From Candidatus Muproteobacteria bacterium RIFCSPHIGHO2_01_FULL_65_16 (GTDB lineage: Bacteria > Pseudomonadota > Gammaproteobacteria > Acidiferrobacterales > Sulfurifustaceae): a stretch of DNA of 5,603 nucleotides. The stretch is taken from the NCBI GenBank assembly GCA_001785175.1, contig MFSY01000127.1, positions 9,788 to 15,390 on the forward strand, given 5' to 3'. Below, in pieces: positions 5,464-5,603 of this stretch. A program made the translations under genes and the position numbers. Within the stretch, counting starts at the first letter, position 1. Each line of letters starts with the position of its first letter. Under the pieces are notes generated by a model. It made no database searches, was not told where the DNA came from, and saw only the letters and a program-made list of their open reading frames with translations.

Positions 5464-5603
5464 CGCGCGTCCGGCGGCAGCGACTCCGGCGCCAGCAGCT
5501 CCGCCGTCGTCTCGCGCCGGCGCACGACATAAAACCGGTCGCCGTCCACCATAACCTCGGGCGCGCGCGGGCGGCTGTTGTAATTCGAGCTCATGACCGC
5601 GCC
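5460..5603 (-). CDS. lysA: Diaminopimelate decarboxylase, last 47 residues (gene continues past window end)
   Basis: The minus-strand frame ending in TGA at 5462-5460 is open to the window edge and reads [20 protein letters not shown] followed by [20 protein letters not shown] and a short tail. This is the C-terminal signature of proteobacterial LysA. The [13 protein letters not shown] segment belongs to the PLP-enzyme active site at the dimer interface, and RRRET follows as in relatives. LysA decarboxylates meso-diaminopimelate to L-lysine, the step after DapF. The stop overlaps the start of the CoA-binding gene by four bases (ATGA). The catalytic lysine and PLP-binding parts lie outside the window. 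The piece is short, but the match to the family ending is specific. Confidence 0.9.
   Translation of the reverse strand, partial: GAVMSSNYNSRPRAPEVMVDGDRFYVVRRRETTAELLAPESLPPDAR

Overview
The window looks like a GC-rich (roughly two-thirds G+C by eye) chromosomal segment of a gammaproteobacterium. The strongest pointer is the operon dapF - DUF484 (yigA-type) - xerC, whose gene order is typical of Gammaproteobacteria. The 3' end of lysA lies just beyond it. The nearest resemblance is to the Pseudomonas/Chromatiales style of this locus, but species cannot be fixed from the sequence. No phage, insertion sequence, CRISPR array, tRNA or rRNA was seen.

Layout, left to right. Positions 1-549 (+) hold the C-terminal 182 residues of a cyclopropane-fatty-acyl-phospholipid synthase. 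It converges on a short minus-strand gene (573-941) for a stand-alone S24/LexA-fold protein that lacks a DNA-binding domain and appears to lack the catalytic lysine. An imperfect inverted repeat covers both stop codons. The 310-base gene-free stretch 942-1251 holds a probable promoter for the S24 gene and a 175-bp repeat element. That element has 9-bp terminal inverted repeats and three clusters of short motifs spaced about 9 nt apart. Next, on the minus strand, comes a 291-aa protein of unknown function (1252-2127), then a clear intrinsic terminator that ends the xerC operon.

The operon runs on the minus strand from 4719 to 2214. dapF (meso-diaminopimelate formation) overlaps the DUF484 gene by ATGA. 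xerC (chromosome dimer resolution) follows after 53 nt. Upstream of dapF, across a 53-nt divergent spacer with a perfect 12-bp palindrome, is a plus-strand gene for a small membrane protein (4773-5090). Its last 23 codons overlap antisense with a CoA-binding (YccU-type) gene (5020-5463, minus). That gene is itself coupled by ATGA to the end of lysA (5460-5603, minus, cut by the window edge), which is easily missed because only 47 codons are present.

Functionally, LysA and DapF are consecutive enzymes: DapF makes meso-diaminopimelate for peptidoglycan and LysA decarboxylates it to lysine. In many relatives the two genes are adjacent. Here they are separated by the CoA-binding and membrane-protein genes. 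The rest is mostly housekeeping. The less ordinary items are the repeat element at 1052-1226, the lysine-less S24 protein, the 291-aa unknown and the overprinted tail of the membrane protein.
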